From: Hyparrhenia diplandra | Taxonomy: Eukaryota; Streptophyta; Magnoliopsida; Poales; Poaceae | Length of the DNA: 64,000 bases | Direction of reading: 5' to 3' | Assembly (NCBI GenBank): GCA_015847255.1 | Contig: JADLZK010010191.1 | Location: 124,001 to 188,000 of the forward strand | Part shown: positions 1-9,445 of the stretch, in pieces | How the letters are laid out: each line of letters begins with the position of its first letter | How positions within the stretch are numbered: the first letter of the stretch is position 1 | Position numbers and translations under genes: made by a program | Notes under the pieces: model-generated | The model's input: only the letters and a program-made list of their open reading frames with translations | What the model was told of the DNA's origin: nothing | The model's database searches: none

Positions 1-842
1 CCCTCTACATGCCGGCCAGGGCAAAAAGCCGGGTGCCCGCGCTGTGGCCTGGCTGGCCGCCCCCAGGCGCCCACCTCGTTGGCCACATCCGCAACGTCAT
101 AGCCGTTCAAGCGGTTGACACCGGAGGAGATGACGGAGTGACGCAAAGGCTGGCCTCTCGCTTCAACTATGACGAGCCGTTTACACGGGGTCACAAGTGC
201 AAGCACCTCTTCGACATCACAATCTTCAACGACTACACCGACGACTCGACGAACGTCCCACTTGCGGACGTCAAAGAGGAGCCAGCTGATCTGAAGGTCC
301 TCTTCGGGGACCCCGACTCCCCGGTACGTGGTGCTCATTCTCTATACCTCGTTGGTATGATCTCAGGCATGGGCGTCAACATCATCATAGACTCGAAGCA
401 ACGCACAACTACATCGACCCTCGTGTGGTGACCACGGCAGGCCTCCGGACTCAGCCAGTGCGTGTGCTGATCACCACTGGCACCGGGGGCCACGTCAACA
501 TGCCGGGCTGCCACCCTCGATGTACCACTACGCCTCGACGCCCGGCGCAGCCGACATCGACGCATACGCGTCATGCCACCGGGCAACGGTCAACGTCATC
601 CTTGGCATGCCTTGGCCGGGCAGGCTTGGGACGAGTCACGTGGGACTTCGTGACCCACGAGCTACAGTACTACCGCGACGGCCGCCCGGCGAGCACGTTC
701 ACGTCGGCTCCACCGCCCCGGGGCGCACCACCTGGGCCTTCTCGGTCGGGCATCTTCGCCGGCGTCCGGACACTTCCCTCTCGGCTTGGGAAACATTCAA
801 GGCATGCGACTGCCTTGGACCTCTACGACACGTCTCATCGGG
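1..842 (+). mobile_element. Element A, left part: Ty3/gypsy-derived non-autonomous LTR element
   Basis: This is the left part of an LTR element whose 5' end lies outside the window. It aligns with element B (58150-60721): both carry a zinc-knuckle remnant, the run LFDITIFNDY (LFDITVFNDY in B), a protease-like segment with LGMPW, and the stretch encoding DLYDT-like residues. The chromovirus at 843-12222 splits it, and the sequence resumes at 12223 in register with B (TCTTCGTCCAGCTCC against TCTTCGTCTAGCTTT). No reverse transcriptase is seen between the protease-like part and the junction, as in B, so the loss is not explained by the insertion. Reading frames are broken. Confidence 0.75.
120..840 (+). 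pseudogene. Degenerate gag zinc knuckle and protease-like segment of element A
   Basis: The region reads as the end of gag followed by the start of an aspartic-protease segment. The knuckle reads FNYDEPFTRGHKCKHLF, where element B has CFNCDVPFSRGHNCKRLF, so both Cys of the first CxxC pair are lost here. Downstream the frame shifts several times; one frame keeps ILGMPWPGRLG, close to ILGMPWLESLG in B. No complete open frame remains, and this copy is very unlikely to make a working protein. The assignment rests mainly on alignment with element B, where the protease motif DSGAS is visible. Confidence 0.65.
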
Positions 843-3624
843 TGTAACAGAACCTCCTAATTACTGGGCCCACATGCACTTATCATCGTCATTAAGACCT
901 CTGATCATTATGCACGAGTTCCCAATAATCTAGAAAGTGCTATTAATCTTCGAACAGGATCTCATTAACAAGTCACTCCAGTATTACAACACTTTATTCA
1001 AATACATCGAGTACGGAAGGATTACATAACCATAAGTTTACAAACCATTTGTTTAAATACTCAAACTTAAGTATTATTATTACAATCCCGATATTATTAT
1101 TGGAGTAACTTTATACATATAAACACCGACAACCCTGCCCGAGGGTTCACTCTACTCGTCCTCTTCTTCCTGGTACACCGTCATGCAGTAGGGACCAAAA
1201 CAAGCCTGCTCATGAACAGTTCCTACAACAAGGGTCAAAGAACCCTGAGTACTGGGGTACTCAACAAGACTTACCCGACTAAAGAAAGCAGGAGAAGACA
1301 CGGGAATGCTTTGGTCTTAGGAGTCAAGGTAAGGCTTTAGCAAGAATCAAGAAACTCTTTTGCGTAAAAGCTTACTATAAGTGAATCCTTACTTTCAATA
1401 TTTTTATTTCAGATTAGTAACTCATAATATCTAGATTATCCTATTCTAGAACAATCATAATCTCATAGTCTTATATTCCAACTCTCTCTTTTCTCAAAAC
1501 CATAATCCATCATTTACTACGATGAATGGGCAGAAGAACGGGTCTCCATAACCGAGAAGCAACGGCGATTCATGAACCGATTATACCCATAAGAAGCTTC
1601 TACAAAAATTTTCAGAATTTAAGGAGCTATTTTCAAATTTCTATGAATTTTCAAAGAATCAGCACTATTTAAAACAAAGGAAATTAGATAAATCAATTTT
1701 CAAAAGAAAACAGATCTTCGGGCCGATTCCAGCCCGTTATCCCGCGCGACCCAACACTGTTGGCCCAAACTGCCGCTACTGATAGCAGGCCGGCCCAACC
1801 GACCCATCGCCGCCGACCGCTGGCGGCGCCCGGCGGTTGACCGGCGAAGAACTCGCCGGCGGCGGACTCCTCGGCGACGCGACTCGACCCCACGCGACCC
1901 CCACGACCGCGCGACACGCCGACGCCCAAAAACCCGACACCTAGGGCACGGGGCATGACCACCGGCGGCCATGGCGGCACGGGCGGCGCGGCTAAGCGGC
2001 GGAAAGGCTCACCGGAGCTTTCTCCGCGACGGCGAGCAGCGCATCAGCTCCAAAGACCTCCAGCGATCCTAAAGCCTCAACTAAACGAACCCAAACCGAC
2101 CCTAGCTAGGGCGGCTCGCGCGGCGGAGCGCAACGTCGGCTCGTCGGCGGCAACCGCGTTCCGGCGGCTACGGCGCACTAAACGGCAAACCGACGGCTCC
2201 CTCGTGACCGGGACCTCGAAAGATGACGGGGCTCACGTTGGTTGGGATGGAGACGGCGCGGAGGGTGGTCGGCGGCGGTGGCGGCGGCGGTGATGGAAGA
2301 TGATGGCAACGACGGCGTTCGGCGGCGGCCTGTGGGGCAAAGACGAAACCAACGAGCGCATCATGACCCCAGCGTCAAGGCGACTCCAAAGGTGTAGATG
2401 GTTTTCATGGAAGCTCACGGAAAACTTGGTGACGACGGCAGCTCGACCAGCGGCGGCGCTCCGGACGGAGTTGGAGAAGACGACGGCGCGGCGCCGGCGG
2501 CGGCTACGAGGAAGGACTAGATCTAGCTCAAACGACGCGCAACAAAGTTGCGAACACGATGGCAAAGTCAAAAGGGTGGATTGGAGCTCGACGGCGACGG
2601 CAACTGAAAGGGGGCGGAGGCGGTTTTCCGGCGGCGGTGAAGGAGAAAGAAGAAGGAAGAACGGCGCCGGCTCCAAGCTTTATAGGGCAAAGGACCATGG
2701 GACACGTAGCGGGCGACGTTGCGAACCCGTCCATGTAGCTGGTGACGAGCGAGGTCGACCGGCGCGAGAACGCCACGGCGACGCCGGCGACCGGCCCGGT
2801 ATGGAGGAAGAACAGCGTAAACACCGTTCCTTTGTTAACCCTAAATCCTAACTTTTCGAACTTTGTCAAATTCTCCTCAAATTTGAACTGAACTTCAAAA
2901 ATTCCAAAAAGTAACCCCCTTAATTTTTTCAAGATCTACAAATTTCATAATTGGACCATTTTCAAATTCGGCCTCTAAATAGGACTTTTTGAAAAGCAGT
3001 TCAAACTTTTGAAATTTGAATTCAAAATTACTTTTAAAATCATGTAACAACTTCAAAAACTTTGTACATGACTTTTGTTCATCTCAGCAAGATCTACAAA
3101 CTCACTTTTGAAAGTTTTTGCAAATTTTGCTTAGATTTTGAATTAGGGTTTTTAAATCAAAAGGGACAAAACCCTAAGTTTGGTATTTTCAAAATTACTC
3201 TAAATTTTTGAACTAAACTTTTAAAAACTCAAAATACCAATTTTGTTCAACTTTGAAAACTCTACAAAATTGCTTTAATAACCATACCCAAATTCTTTAT
3301 AATTTTTGAATAAAAGAAAAGGGGGTAAAATAAAGGATAGAAATTAGGGTTTCCGGAGTTCAATTCAAATTTGAATTTGATTCAAATTTCAGATTCCCGA
3401 CCTATACTATCCAACCATCATTCAGCATCACACTTAGGATCAAAAGCATCAAAAACATAAATTTAACATTTAAACACTCTAAATTCCTTAAGCTCAAACA
3501 TTTCCCTAAAAATATAAACTCATTTTAATTTTTAATGCATTTCAATTTTTCTAATGATGCATGCTTTATACTAAACATGATGACATGGCAAGATTTTAGT
3601 TGAGTAACACCGGGGGGTGTTACA
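843..3624 (-). repeat. 3' LTR of the chromovirus
   Basis: Direct repeat of 2782 bp matching 9446-12222. Its plus-strand edges are TGTAACAGAACC and GGTGTTACA. It has an AT-rich third (2850-3620) and a GC-rich third (1700-2850) that contains long but unconserved open frames, which I do not treat as genes. The AT-rich third is almost identical to the other LTR. The GC-rich third differs by many small indels, mostly at CG sites. Confidence 0.93.
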
Positions 3625-3637
3625 GCCTTTCCCTCTA
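3625..3637 (-). other. Polypurine tract of the chromovirus
   Basis: Immediately inside the 3' LTR the minus strand reads TTAGAGGGAAAGGC and then the LTR start TGTAACACC. A purine-rich run touching the 3' LTR is the expected primer for plus-strand DNA synthesis, and it fixes the orientation of the element. Confidence 0.8.
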
Positions 3638-3788
3638 AAAGAAATCTCGTCCCCGAGATTTAAAGCTCGAGAGTAAGTAACGGCAAAGGAAATGTGTCGG
3701 GGTAAACACATCTCGAACTAGTTCATAAAGCGGATGGTGTTTTATCTAATATATGCTATAAGAACTTAAAGAGACAAGGGATTATAAC

Positions 3789-4246
3789 CTAGATAGAAGC
3801 AAGAAATTCGGGGAAGTGCTCTTGCAGATATTCCTCGATTCCCATGTAGCTTCTTCTTGAATGTTGGTTCCATTGGATCTTATACCATTTAGTTGTTCTT
3901 CTACGAGTGACACGATCTTTTCCGATCAAGAATTTGAACAGGTATTCTGAATAAACCAAATCAGGTTCAAGTACAACTCCTTCAATATCAACCACTTGAT
4001 CGGGCACTCGAAGACATTTCTTCAAGCGGGACACATGGAACACATTATGCACGGTGAAAGGTGTTCTCGTAACTCCAAACGATATGCCACTTTTCCACAT
4101 CTTTCGAGAATCTGAAATGGTCCAATATAACGAGGTGCTAACTTTCCTTTGATTCCAAATCTCTTTACCCCTTTTATAGGTGATATTTTCAAATACACAT
4201 AATCTCCCACTTCAAATATCAAAGCTCGACGTCTTTTATCTCGCAT
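3789..4246 (-). pseudogene. Integrase C-terminal region and chromodomain (broken)
   Basis: Two overlapping frames cover the end of pol. The upstream frame (about 4246-4022) has GDYVYLKISPIKG and YIGPFQILER, the SH3-like C-terminal part of integrase. The downstream frame (about 4100-3789) has VLEPDLVYSEYLF, then VTRRRTTKWYKIQWNQHS and EEYLQEHFPEF, a chromodomain. Chromodomains of such elements are known to direct integration to modified chromatin. A frameshift near 4040-4090 separates the parts, and the usual ATWE core is changed to SYMG. The frame ends about 160 bp before the LTR. Confidence 0.85.
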
Positions 4247-4439
4247 AACTTTTTACGTCGAGACCGAGCTATTTTCATGTTTTCTTGGATGACGCGAACC
4301 TTCTCTTCTCGCATCCTTAACTAAATCCACACCAAAGAACCATCTTTCTCCAGGTTCAGACCAATGCAGAGGAGTTCTACATCCGTGACCATATAAGGCT
4401 TCAAAAGGTGCCATCTTGATACTTTCTTGATAACTGTTG

Positions 4440-5232
4440 TTATAGGAGAATTCTCGCTAAAGGTAAATATTCATCCCATTTTTTCTTGATAAGTGAGAAC
4501 ACAAGCTCGTAACATATCCTCAAGAATCGATTAACTCTCTCGGTCCGTCCATCCGTCGTGGGTGATAGGGTTGAACTATGAACAAGTTTGGTTCCCAATG
4601 ACTCTTGTAATTGTGCCCAAAATTTATCCATAAATATTGAACCTCGATCTGTGACGATAATCTTTGGTGCACCATGTAGACTAAAAAATCCGGTGACATA
4701 TAACTTAGCATAATCTATTGCCTTATAACGATTCTTCACCGGCAAGAAATGTGCAATCTTAGTAAGTCCGTCCACAATAACCCAGATAGAATCAAAACCT
4801 TTTGATGTATTGGGTAAACTAACAATGAAATCCATGGTTATTTCCTCCCATTTCCATGACGGAACAGGCAATGGATTTAACTGTCCTGCAGCTTTCATAT
4901 ACTTGCCTTTACTCGCCGACAAGTATCACATTTAGACACATAACGAGCAACTTCTATCTTCATCTTAGTCCACCGTAATCTGTTTTTAGGTCTTGATACA
5001 TCTTGGTGCTTCCTGGGTGAATAGAATACCTAGTCAAGTGTGCTTCATCCAGGATCTGCTGACGTAACTCAGGAACCTTTGGTACTACCAAACGATTCTT
5101 GAACCATAACACATCTGCTTCATCAATTCTGAAATTAGATGGCTTTCCACTTCTAACCTTCTCTTTGATATGTGATATACCTTTATCTTCTCTCTGAGCA
5201 GTAATAATCTGATCTCGGATATCAGATTCCAC
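4440..5232 (-). pseudogene. Integrase zinc-binding and catalytic core (broken)
   Basis: The first frame (5232-4960) carries the N-terminal zinc-binding region: two His in HLTRYSIHPGSTKMYQ, followed after a frame break by CDTC near 4925. The second frame (4922-4440) holds the DDE core: the first Asp in ITMDFIVSLP, the second in VTDRGS and the Glu in GRTERVNR. Integrase joins the element's DNA to host DNA. All three catalytic acidic residues are present, but frameshifts between the zinc domain, the core and the C-terminal part mean no single protein is encoded as the sequence stands. Confidence 0.9.
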
Positions 5233-5702
5233 AGTGATACTAGATAGAGTCCCTGTTCAATAATTTCTAAATTTAACTTTTCCATTTCTTGACATAAAGT
5301 TTTGTCCATCAAACTTACTTCAAGACAATTGCAGTGGGACTTCCGACTAAGTGCATCGGCAACCACATTTGCTTTACCAGGATGGTAATGCACTTCCAAA
5401 TCATAATCCTTAATCAACTCCAACCATCTTCTTTGTCTCATATTCAGATCAGATTGGGTGAAGATATATTTTAAACTCTTGTGATCAGTATAGATATGAC
5501 AGGTGTTGCCCAGCCAGATAATGACGCCAAATCTTGATTGCATGGACAAGCTGGCCGCTAATTCTAAATCATGAGTTGGATAATGTTCCTCATGACGCGT
5601 TTGAGTTGTGCGGAGGCATAAGCAATAACCCTTCTTTCTTGCATCAATACACATCCAAGGCCAATACGGAAGCATCACAATAGACATCAAACGGCTTCTC
5701 AA
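5085..5702 (-). pseudogene. RNase H domain of pol (broken)
   Basis: The frame contains YPTHDLELA (catalytic Glu region), IYTDHKSLKYIF (catalytic Asp) and ADALSRK, which mark the RNase H domain of Ty3/gypsy pol; it degrades RNA in the RNA-DNA hybrid. The start near 5702 is not the native start, because the domain continues out of frame from the reverse transcriptase. It overlaps the integrase zinc region downstream and joins it only across frame breaks. Confidence 0.87.
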
Positions 5703-6531
5703 TATCCGGTTGAGCCAATATGGTGCAAATGGTTAATGCCTTCTTCGAATTTTAAAAGCTTTCTCACACTCGGTGACCGGACAAACTTGGTTTGATTCTT
5801 CAACAATTCATTGATAGGCTTTGCTACCTTTGAAAAGTCGGAATAAACCGACGGTAATAACCTCGCCATTCCAAGAAAACTGCGAACTTGATGGACTATA
5901 GTTGGGGGCTTCCAGTTAAGAATATCCTTGACTTTACGGATCAGCTGAAACTCCATCCGTGACAATACATGACCCGTAAATTGTATTTTCTCTAACCAAA
6001 ATTCACACTTACCGAACTTGGCATATAAATGATGATCTCTTAGGCGTTTGAGAACAATCCGAAGATGCTCGGCATGTTCTTCCTTGTTCTTGGAATATAT
6101 TAATATATCATCAATGAATACCACTACAAACTTGTCAAGTTCGACATGAATCTTTGTATTCATCAAATACATGAAGTGTCTTTGGGGCATTGGTTAATCC
6201 AAAAGACATTACCAAATACTCATATAAACCATATCCGGTAGTAAAGGCGGTCTTTGGAATATCCACCTGGGCTCGATCTTAATTTGATGATATATCGACC
6301 TTAGATCAATCTTTGAGAAAACCTTGGCTCCAAAGCAAGTTGATCAAAAAGTAGATCAATGCGGGGCAAAGGATACTTGTTTTTAATCGTCACTTCATTC
6401 GGTGGGCGATAATCAACACACATTCTCAAAGTGTGATCTTTCTTTTCACGAATATAGCGGGGGCAACCCTGTGGTGATGAACCGGGTCGAATAAAACCTT
6501 TGTCCCTTAACTCTTGCAACTGGGTTTTCAA
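5699..6531 (-). pseudogene. Reverse transcriptase domain of pol (broken)
   Basis: Two frames cover the domain. The first (6531-6301) holds LRDKGFIRPGSSP, LRMCVDYR and TIKNKYPLPRID, the fingers region. After a frame break, the second (6190-5699) holds the catalytic motif FIDDILIYS near 6090-6118 and HLYAKFGKCEFW. This enzyme copies the element's RNA into DNA. The catalytic Asp pair is intact, but about 110 bp between the frames read in other frames. Whether the breaks are real is doubtful, because similar breaks coincide with sequence noise elsewhere in this element. Confidence 0.9.
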
Positions 6532-6779
6532 TTACGCTAATTCTTGAGGTGGCATTCTATATGCTCTCACGGATATTGGGCGGTTCTCGGTTTGAGATCA
6601 ATTCGAACTCCACATCTCTGTCGGCGGTAAAACCGGGTAAATCTTCGGAAACACATCCGGAAATTCACAAACTCTTTGGAATATCCTTTATCTCCTTAAC
6701 AGCGGTGCTAATGATTCTCTCAACAGTCCTCTTAGGAATGGGAAGTTGAATCGAAGTTGAGAATTGCTATTGGGTATAT

Positions 6780-7160
6780 TTACCCTTATTGTTCTATTCG
6801 AGAACATCGATGACCCCCATGCCGATACATCCAATTCATACCCAGGATCACATCTATATCTTGATCCTTTAGAATTATCATATTAGTGGAAAAATCATGT
6901 CCACCTAATCTTATAGGTACTTGTTGTACCATTTCTTTAGTACTCATACGCCCCTGTGTGATTGTATAAAGAAATTATCTTTTGTTTCCCCAATTGGTAT
7001 TTCATGCTTGATGACAAAAGTTCTATTGATGAATGTATGAGATGCTCGGAATCAAACAATGTAACAATTGGGTGATTGGCAGCGGGGAAACATACCCATC
7101 ATAACAGGTTCTCTATTTGGTATATCTTCAACATTAGTGTAAAACACCCGCCCGATCTTC
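6780..7160 (-). pseudogene. Aspartic protease region of the chromovirus (degenerate)
   Basis: Near 7030-7080 the minus strand reads TLFDSEHLIHSSI, where family members normally have a DSGAS-type active site followed by HSFI. The Asp is kept, but the following Gly-Ala has become Glu-His. The region lies between the gag zinc knuckle and reverse transcriptase, exactly where the protease belongs. No long open frame survives. The call rests on position and this one motif. Confidence 0.6.
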
Positions 7161-7239
7161 TTCTCAACTTTACCCTTCTTCGAGCATTCGGTCCCGGCTT
7201 TGTTCTTGTTACGTAGGCTGGCGGCTTCCGGATGCTATC

Positions 7240-8276
7240 TCAAGATTGGGATTAAACCTCCGAGGATTGGGGCATTCTCGGGAATAGTGTCGAGGCTTGC
7301 CGCGGTTAAAACAGATAGGACTACCTTGGCCTTGTGGAGCGAGGATTTCGAATACCGGGGGCATTCGGGCCGACGGGGATAAGGAACGATTCGCGGCAGT
7401 TCGACAAAAAGGCTGCGGCCTAGGCCAAAACCTGTGGTGGGACGATAGAAAGGACGATAGGGAGGACGATAATGATTCACTGGATGATAGATCACCCTCT
7501 GTCGCTTCTTGTTCCCTCCTGAAAAACCGGAAGACACATTTTTCTTCTTATTCTTCATTTCCTTGTATTGACGATATATTTTTCTTACGCATGAAGTGCC
7601 ATATTGACCACATCATGATAGGTGTCTGTGGCACGTGTAGGCATCATGGTTTGAAGCTTCATGTTTAAACCACGTAAAAACCACTCCTTTCTCTTTGCAT
7701 CTGTACTAACATGCTCGGGGGCATATTGAGAAAGATGATTAAACTGGCCAACATACTCCATAACTGACATATCTCCTTGTTTCAACTCAATAAATTCTGT
7801 TAACTTCTTAGCCATCACTCCTTCAGGTATATAATGTTTACGGAAGGCTTCTTTGAACTCTGGCCAAGTCACTTGGTGTCCAGCTGGCTGCATGGCAAGA
7901 AAAGTTGCCCACCATGCTCCTGCAGCACCCCTAAACTGCTGAGCTGCAAAAGGGGGCTTCTGATATGTAGTGAAATCCATAAGCTCAAACTTTTGCTCCA
8001 TAGTGCGAGCCGGTCATCGACCTCCAAAGGTTCATTTGCTCTTGAAAAGATCGGGGCTTAGTGTCGGTGAAATCAGGGTATGAATTTTTCTTTTTTTCTC
8101 ACCCCGGCGACCATTGTTTTCTTGGTTACTATTCGACTATTAGTTGCCACTTCCCGCATCAAACGACTATTTTTCGTAGTAGCTTGGACCAAAGCGGCTA
8201 TGGCATCAACATTAACGGGGAACTGTGGTGGTTCAGCAGGAACAGCATTTGAACTGCTAGCGTTGGACTGAGGCAT
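7240..8276 (-). pseudogene. gag of the chromovirus (broken)
   Basis: Gag forms the particle that packages element RNA. A frame starts at an ATG ending at 8276 (MPQSNASSSNAVPAEPPQF). After a frame break the retrotransposon gag core occupies 8001-7585, with FRGAAGAWWATFL, TWPEFKEAFRKHYIP, LKQGDMSVMEYV and FLRGLN. A CCHC zinc knuckle lies near 7250-7320 and reads CFNRGKPRHYSREC, with Arg in place of the second Cys. The start at 8276 is preceded by about 260 bp without a frame and then by the extra ORF at 8539-9081. Frameshifts make this copy defective as read. Confidence 0.85.
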
Positions 8277-8538
8277 CTGTTACAAACAAACCGACTTTAT
8301 TCATTAATTTACATATCAACTTCCAAAAGGTTACAAAGAACACACCAAAGCGGTTTCTTATTTATTATACAATCCCGTACTAGACGGGATCATCCAACCC
8401 GCTAAGTTTTGCATACTAAAACTATGTTACATATATAACAACATCCTCACAACCGCTCAACCATCATTCTCATTGTCCTGGTAGTGCTCAACCTCCTCTG
8501 GTTCTTCTTCTTCACCATCACTAGGTGGTGCTATTTCT

Positions 8539-9081
8539 TCATTTCCCTGCTTCTTCCTCATTCTCATCTTCAACAACACCTCCTTCATCCTCAACCTCTC
8601 CATACTGGTGGTTCTGATGGATGGCTTCATGTAAGTTGGCGTTGTAAGCTTCCAACCCTTGCACTTGAGCTTCTAGGGCATGAATACGCTGAATGGCTAA
8701 TATCATGTCCTGTCTCTCAAACTCCCTCTCATGGAGTATATTGAACACGACTTGACGACATTCTTCATAATCCAAGTCACGTCGCTCCACTTCACCTTGC
8801 AGATCACCAATCTGTAAGGTAGCATCCTCATTGGCTTCAGTAACTTCGGTCAACTCTTCAGTGAGTCTCCCTACTTCAGCTTGGAGATCAGCAATCTGTG
8901 AAGTGCCTTCTGCTCTAGCTCTGTTTGCTTCAGTCAATTCCCTAATAAGCCTTTGTATCTCATCTGATAAATTGGGCCTACTATTGCTGCTGCTCGCACC
9001 ATCGTGCCTTGGGGCAAGTTGGTGTCGAGGAACTCCTTTAGGTCCCGTCTTCTTTGTTGGAGTCTGCTTGGTACGGGCCAT
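8539..9081 (-). CDS. Extra ORF upstream of gag: histone H3-tail-like N-terminus plus coiled coil
   Basis: A 180-codon frame starts 365 bp inside the 5' LTR and ends about 260 bp before the gag start. Its ATG has A at -3 and G at +4, a strong plant start context. Residues 1-7 are MARTKQT, identical to the N-terminus of histone H3 with its Met. Residues 8-23 (PTKKTGPKGVPRHQLA) keep the positions corresponding to H3 K9, T11, G12, K14, R17, Q19, L20 and A21 if one gap is allowed. A long heptad-like region follows (about 35-165; IADLQAEVGRLTEELTEV, LQGEVERR, ALEAQVQGLEA), then a short acidic end. A different frame continues acidic (EEEEPEEVEHYQ) to a stop at 8457, so one small indel near 8545 may have shortened the protein. 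The function is unknown. Chromatin binding by tail mimicry is inference. Confidence 0.7.
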   Translation of the reverse strand: MARTKQTPTKKTGPKGVPRHQLAPRHDGASSSNSRPNLSDEIQRLIRELTEANRARAEGTSQIADLQAEVGRLTEELTEVTEANEDATLQIGDLQGEVERRDLDYEECRQVVFNILHEREFERQDMILAIQRIHALEAQVQGLEAYNANLHEAIHQNHQYGEVEDEGGVVEDENEEEAGK

Positions 9082-9427
9082 CCTATAGAAAGAAAAGATT
9101 GGATTAAAGGATGGATCAGGGAGATTATCAGGTTAGCAAGCATAGGATTGATATACTTAACCCAAACCATAATTAAGGGGAAAGTGATTAACAAGTTGAT
9201 TAAGCATGATGCATGAATCGAACTTACGAAACTATGCTTAAACGAAACTTATTATATAGGGCAATATGATATGTTACTCCACTACGAAACATTTAAATTA
9301 TAAGTAAAGATTTTCAAATTGATTCAAGATAAGCTATAAGCAATTTGGACCAAATTAAAAGTTTAAATTAATTTGACTCAAATCATTTTGAAGTTTTGTA
9401 AAAGAATACTACAGTAACTGTTAATGA

Positions 9428-9443
9428 TCATGCTCTGGTACCA
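9428..9443 (-). other. Primer-binding site (initiator tRNA-Met type)
   Basis: Two bases inside the 5' LTR the minus strand reads TGGTACCAGAGCATGA. This matches the common plant retrotransposon site TGGTATCAGAGC, complementary to the 3' end of initiator tRNA-Met, with one change (C for T). It marks the right-hand LTR as the 5' LTR. Confidence 0.88.
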
Positions 9444-9445
9444 AC

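Noticed and set aside
1693..2932. Long open frames in the GC-rich part of the chromovirus LTR.
   Set aside because: The frames are not kept in the partner LTR and show no family motifs. They follow from GC-rich composition.
8539..9081. A captured histone H3 gene.
   Set aside because: Similarity ends at about residue 23. The rest is coiled coil and acidic sequence with no histone fold, so it is a tail-like N-terminus and not an H3 copy.
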